DNA from: Acidobacteriota bacterium
GTDB taxonomy: Bacteria; Acidobacteriota; Blastocatellia; UBA7656
DNA length: 64,000 bases
Reading direction: 5' to 3'
Assembly: GCA_038040445.1 (NCBI GenBank)
Contig: JBBPIG010000021.1
Location: forward strand, 47,190-111,189
In this document: piece by piece, positions 61,127-64,000 of the stretch
How the letters are laid out: the number at the start of each line of letters is the position of its first letter
Numbering within the stretch: position 1 is the first letter of the stretch
Notes under the pieces: model-generated
The model's database searches: none
Told to the model about the DNA's origin: nothing
Seen by the model: the letters and a program-made list of their open reading frames with translations, nothing else
Position numbers and translations under genes: made by a program

Positions 61127-62158
61127 CTACCTTACGATGAGCGAATGGGGCCCACGTTCAAGCACGCGGCCGACGATCTCAGCGTGAACATAAGCTTCGC
61201 GCAGCCGGGCAAGCAGTGCATTAGCGCGCTCGGGCGGAATCGAGATCAGCAAGCCGCCCGCTGTCTGTGGATCGTAGAGCAGACTGCTCATCTCTTTGCT
61301 CACGCTCTCCGCGATCTGAATGTCATCGCCAACGTATTCGCGGTTGGTCTTGTCGCCGCTGGTGAGAATGCCGCCGCCGGCAAGTTCCAAGGCGCCGGGC
61401 AAGATCGGCACGCGTGTCGAGTTTATTTCGATGGTCACCTGACTTGCGCGGGCAAACTCCCACGCGTGTCCCAGCAGCGCAAAGCCGGTCACGTCGGTCG
61501 CGCCTTTAACGTCAAACTCGCGCATCGCTTCAGCAGCGGACTTTCCGGAGGTCAACATGGTTTCGACCGACGAGGCTGCTACGTCAGCGGGCGCTTTGGC
61601 GAACTTGATTCCCGTGGAGATGACGCCCGTTCCAATTGGCTTAGTCAGAATGATGACATCTCCCGCACACGCGCCGGCGTTGGTCGCAACCTTATTCGGA
61701 TCTATCACTCCGGTCACCGAGTAGCCGAACATTATCTGCTCATTGTCGACGCTGTGACCTCCCAGCAACACGACTCCGTTCTGAGTCAGAACCTCGAGTC
61801 CGCCTCGCATGATCTCAGCGAGTATCGAAAAGTCCACCCCATTCTTCGGAAAGCAAGTAATGGCCAGCGCGGTGATTGGAGTTCCGGCCATCGCCCATAC
61901 GTCGTTGATCGAATTGAGCGCCGCGATGCGCCCATAGTCAAACGGATCGTCCACTATCGGGGTGAAAAAGTCGAGCGTCTGCACGAGAGCAAGGTCGTCG
62001 CTGAGACGGTAGACTCCCGCATCGTCGGCGAGGTCGAAGCCGACAATCAAATTCGGGTCGTATGGTTGTTTCGGTAGCCCGCTCAGCACCTGAGCGAGCG
62101 CGCTCGGCGCAAGCTTAGCCGCTCAACCGGCGCACGAAACCATCTCGGTCAATCGCAT
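61127..62158 (-). CDS. selD: selenide, water dikinase SelD, itself a selenoprotein (TGA-encoded Sec)
   Basis: The simple ORF begins at 62089 ([16 protein letters not shown]) but lacks the catalytic N-terminus. Reading the in-frame TGA at 62123-62125 as selenocysteine extends it to ATG 62158, which has GAGGAGC upstream: [26 protein letters not shown] continuing in frame. The AG-Sec-AAKL stretch is where SelD carries its catalytic Cys or Sec, followed by the conserved Lys. Later motifs are intact: [95 protein letters not shown]. It makes selenophosphate from selenide and ATP for Sec-tRNA and selenium cofactors. Confidence 0.9.
62091..62125 (-). promoter_or_regulatory. SECIS-like hairpin in selD
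   Basis: Beginning with the TGA itself, TGAGCG pairs exactly with CGCTCA 29 bases on; inside, AGC pairs with GCT and GCGC with GCGC around loop CGA, with a TT bulge on the 5' side. Bacterial SECIS elements start right after the UGA and carry a bulged U near the apical stem, so position and form fit. The apical loop lacks the common GU. Confidence 0.6.
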
Positions 62159-62258
62159 TGGTGTAAGCTCCTCGACCTAATATACCGAAAACGAGAAGGC
62201 TCACCAACCAACCCGCTCGAAGCTGGACAAGCATCGGAGCCCGGAATAGGTTAAGAGT

Positions 62259-63491
62259 ATGCCGCGCGTGCTTCTGCTATTGCCGACCACCACCTATCGC
62301 ACGAAGGCTTTCATCGACGCTGCCCTGAAACTCGATGTGGACGTCGTCGCCGCGTCGGAACAGCCGAGCACTCTCGCGAACAAGAATCCAGAGGGATTGC
62401 TTACGCTCGACTTCTCAGAACCCGAACGCGCCGCGCGTCAGGCCAAAGAGTTCGCGGCTCAGTTTCCAATCGATGCGGTCATAGCTGTCGATGAAGATAC
62501 CGCTGTCATCGCCGCTTCCGTGGCTCACGCGCTAAGGCTCCCGCATAACCCTGTGGAGGCCGCGATCACCGCTAAGAACAAGCATCTCATGCGCGAAGTG
62601 CTCAGCCACTCAGGAGTGCAGGTGCCTCGCTATTGGCGTTTCTCTTTGGACGACGACCCGCGCGACGTCGCCGCTCGGGTCACTTATCCGTGCGTGGTCA
62701 AGCCAGTATTCCTGTCCACAAGCCGAGGCGTCATGCGCGCCAACAACGCCGACGAATTTGCGGAAGTCGTGCGGCGGCTGGATCGAATCGTCAGCGACCC
62801 GCAGCTCGCGCGGCGTGGAGGCGCTTTGGCTCGCGAAGCGCTCGTCGAGGAATTCATTCCCGGCTTTGAGGTCGCGGTCGAAGGATTGGTCACCGGCGGC
62901 GAGTTTCGAATGCTGGCAATCTTCGACAAGCCTGATCCGCTCGACGGGCCGTTCTTCGAGGAGACGATCTACGTCACGCCGTCGCGGCTGCCGCTTGATG
63001 TCCAGCAGCAGATCGTGGAGACAACCGGGGCCGCGACTCGCGCGATGGGTCTGACGAAAGGCCCGGTGCATGCCGAGCTGCGGGTGAATGAGCGAGGTCC
63101 GTGGGTGATCGAAGTGGCGGCTCGCGCGATCGGCGGACTCTGCTCGCGGGCGTTGCGGTTCGACGTTGGGATTTCGCTCGAAGGGTTGATCATTCGGCAC
63201 GCGCTTGGGGAAGAGGTTGGGCATATTGAACGCGAGAATAGAGCGGCGGGCGTGATGATGATCCCGATCCCTCGCGCCGGGACTTTGAAAGAAGTGCTTG
63301 GCGAGGATGAGGCCAAGGCTGTGGCTCATGTCGAAGACGTGATCATCACGGCTCACATAACTCAGGAATTGTTGCCGCCGCCTGAGGGCGCGAGTTACCT
63401 CGGATTCATGTTCAGCCGCGCCGAAACGCCCGATCAAGTCGAAGCCGCCCTGCGCGAGGCACACGCGAGGCTTGAGTTTTTCATCGACTAA
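62259..63491 (+). CDS. ATP-grasp domain protein (carboxylate-amine ligase-like)
   Basis: 410 residues. An N-terminal Rossmann-like domain (RVLLLLPTTTYRTKAFIDAA; DAVIAVDEDTAVIAASVAHA) precedes the ATP-grasp fold: NPVEAAITAKNKHLMREVLS, YPCVVKPVFLSTSRGVMRAN (ATP-binding Lys and glycine loop), ALVEEFIPGFEVAVEGLVTG and VHAELRVNERGPWVIEVAAR with AIGG (Mg-binding Glu/Asn region). This resembles L-amino-acid ligase and biotin-carboxylase-like enzymes that form an amide bond through an acyl phosphate. Substrate unknown. Divergent from selD. Confidence 0.88.
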   Translation: MPRVLLLLPTTTYRTKAFIDAALKLDVDVVAASEQPSTLANKNPEGLLTLDFSEPERAARQAKEFAAQFPIDAVIAVDEDTAVIAASVAHALRLPHNPVEAAITAKNKHLMREVLSHSGVQVPRYWRFSLDDDPRDVAARVTYPCVVKPVFLSTSRGVMRANNADEFAEVVRRLDRIVSDPQLARRGGALAREALVEEFIPGFEVAVEGLVTGGEFRMLAIFDKPDPLDGPFFEETIYVTPSRLPLDVQQQIVETTGAATRAMGLTKGPVHAELRVNERGPWVIEVAARAIGGLCSRALRFDVGISLEGLIIRHALGEEVGHIERENRAAGVMMIPIPRAGTLKEVLGEDEAKAVAHVEDVIITAHITQELLPPPEGASYLGFMFSRAETPDQVEAALREAHARLEFFID

Positions 63492-63574
63492 CGCGAAGGC
63501 TCGATTGGCTTAAGCGAGCACTTGGCGGCACACAATGTGGTGAGCTATAAGAAGACGGTAGAGGAGGCGACCAC

Positions 63575-64000
63575 ATGAGCAGAGACGACTTTCAGAGGAC
63601 CATAGACTTCATCCTCGATCAACAGGCGCAGTTTGCCACGAACATTCAACTGCTGCGCGAAACACAGACACAACTCGTGATAAGTCAGGGGAAGTCTGAA
63701 GCGCGCCTAGACCGAATTGAAGAAATAGTACTCAAGACCGTCGGAGTGGTCGAACGTCTCGCCGACGCGCAGGATCGAACGGATGGCGCCGTAGCAGCGC
63801 TTGCTGAGGCGCAGGCGCGGACCGACGCATCAATTCGAGAACTGGCAGAATCGCAGGCACTGACTGAGGCGTCAGTTCGCGGACTGTCAGAAGCGCAAGC
63901 GCAGGCCGATGGCAGAGTTAGAGAACTCCAGGCGCGGACTGATGGATCAATTCGAGAACTGGCAGAATCGCAGGCACTGACTGAGGCGTCAGTTCGCGGA
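63575..64000 (+). CDS. coiled-coil repeat protein, N-terminal part, runs off the window
   Basis: ATG 63575 follows GAGGAGGCGACCAC. The frame stays open to the window edge (142 residues seen). Residues 1-60 are helical (MSRDDFQRTIDFILDQQAQF; SEARLDRIEEIVLKTVGVVE); afterwards 14-residue units repeat, such as LAEAQARTDASIRE, LAESQALTEASVRG and LSEAQAQADGRVRE. Hydrophobic residues recur every 3-4 positions, a coiled coil. No signal peptide or membrane segment seen. Possible scaffold or filament protein; function unknown. Confidence 0.75.
   Translation, partial: MSRDDFQRTIDFILDQQAQFATNIQLLRETQTQLVISQGKSEARLDRIEEIVLKTVGVVERLADAQDRTDGAVAALAEAQARTDASIRELAESQALTEASVRGLSEAQAQADGRVRELQARTDGSIRELAESQALTEASVRG
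63826..64000 (+). repeat. 117-bp tandem repeat within coiled-coil gene
   Basis: GCATCAATTCGAGAACTGGC near 63827 recurs as GGATCAATTCGAGAACTGGC near 63944, 117 bases (39 codons) on; the following ~55 bases are identical up to the window edge. Recent unit duplication is likely and the array may continue beyond. Confidence 0.8.

Noticed and set aside
60884..62077. 397-codon plus-strand ORF opposite selD and the flavoprotein gene
   Set aside because: It is antisense to two genes with clear conserved motifs, has no domain of its own and reflects high-GC codon bias.

Overview
The window most likely comes from an uncultured member of the Acidobacteriota (Blastocatellia-like). This is inferred from gene content: several 'GAGGMGEVY' eukaryotic-type Ser/Thr kinases fused to TPR or beta-propeller sensors, a large Oar-like TonB-dependent receptor with an N-terminal carboxypeptidase-regulatory domain, hopanoid genes, and many small palindromic repeats between genes. 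No rRNA was seen. One tRNA (Lys-CTT) was found.

Layout. (1) 1-6.7 kb, metabolic: the C-terminal part of an Old Yellow Enzyme, a hotdog thioesterase, the E1 alpha and beta subunits of a 2-oxoacid dehydrogenase, an amino-acid permease and a YjbQ-family protein. (2) 6.9-14.8 kb, hopanoid region on the minus strand: ispH, squalene-hopene cyclase, hpnH, then hpnA-hpnG. It is interrupted at 8.6-10.6 kb by a ~290 bp nested palindrome, an orphan HigA-like antitoxin and a RelE/Phd toxin-antitoxin pair. (3) 15-18.5 kb: a secreted S9 peptidase, a frameshifted zinc-ribbon membrane protein and a secreted protein. (4) 18.6-22.4 kb: a dense toxin-antitoxin area with several orphan or broken partners and a HEPN-like protein. 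(5) 22.5-29.7 kb: TonB-dependent receptor, PolX with a lost polymerase site, topoisomerase IB, two small basic proteins. (6) 29.8-57.7 kb: four full-length Ser/Thr kinases, each beside a collapsed kinase remnant, interspersed with accessory genes. These include a twice-present module of a PepSY-like small protein plus C39-like cysteine peptidase (a third copy is decayed), a truncated xanthine dehydrogenase subunit, a phospholipase C family enzyme, an NTP pyrophosphohydrolase fusion, a carotenoid oxygenase, a cupin and a VOC protein. (7) 58-64 kb: tRNA-Lys, an EgtB/SenA-type enzyme, a mercuric-reductase-like flavoprotein, selD, an ATP-grasp ligase and the start of a coiled-coil repeat protein.

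Most notable points. selD reads through an in-frame TGA at the catalytic position (Sec12) followed at once by a SECIS-like hairpin, so the usual start call misses the first 23 codons and the active site. The PepSY-like/C39-like peptidase pair is a candidate undescribed two-gene module. Two kinase remnants are intact mini-ORFs joining the extreme N- and C-termini of kinases. Two full kinases carry the same palindromic repeat, seen elsewhere as an intergenic hairpin, inside their juxtamembrane linker. All calls come from reading translations and DNA by eye; no database search was run.
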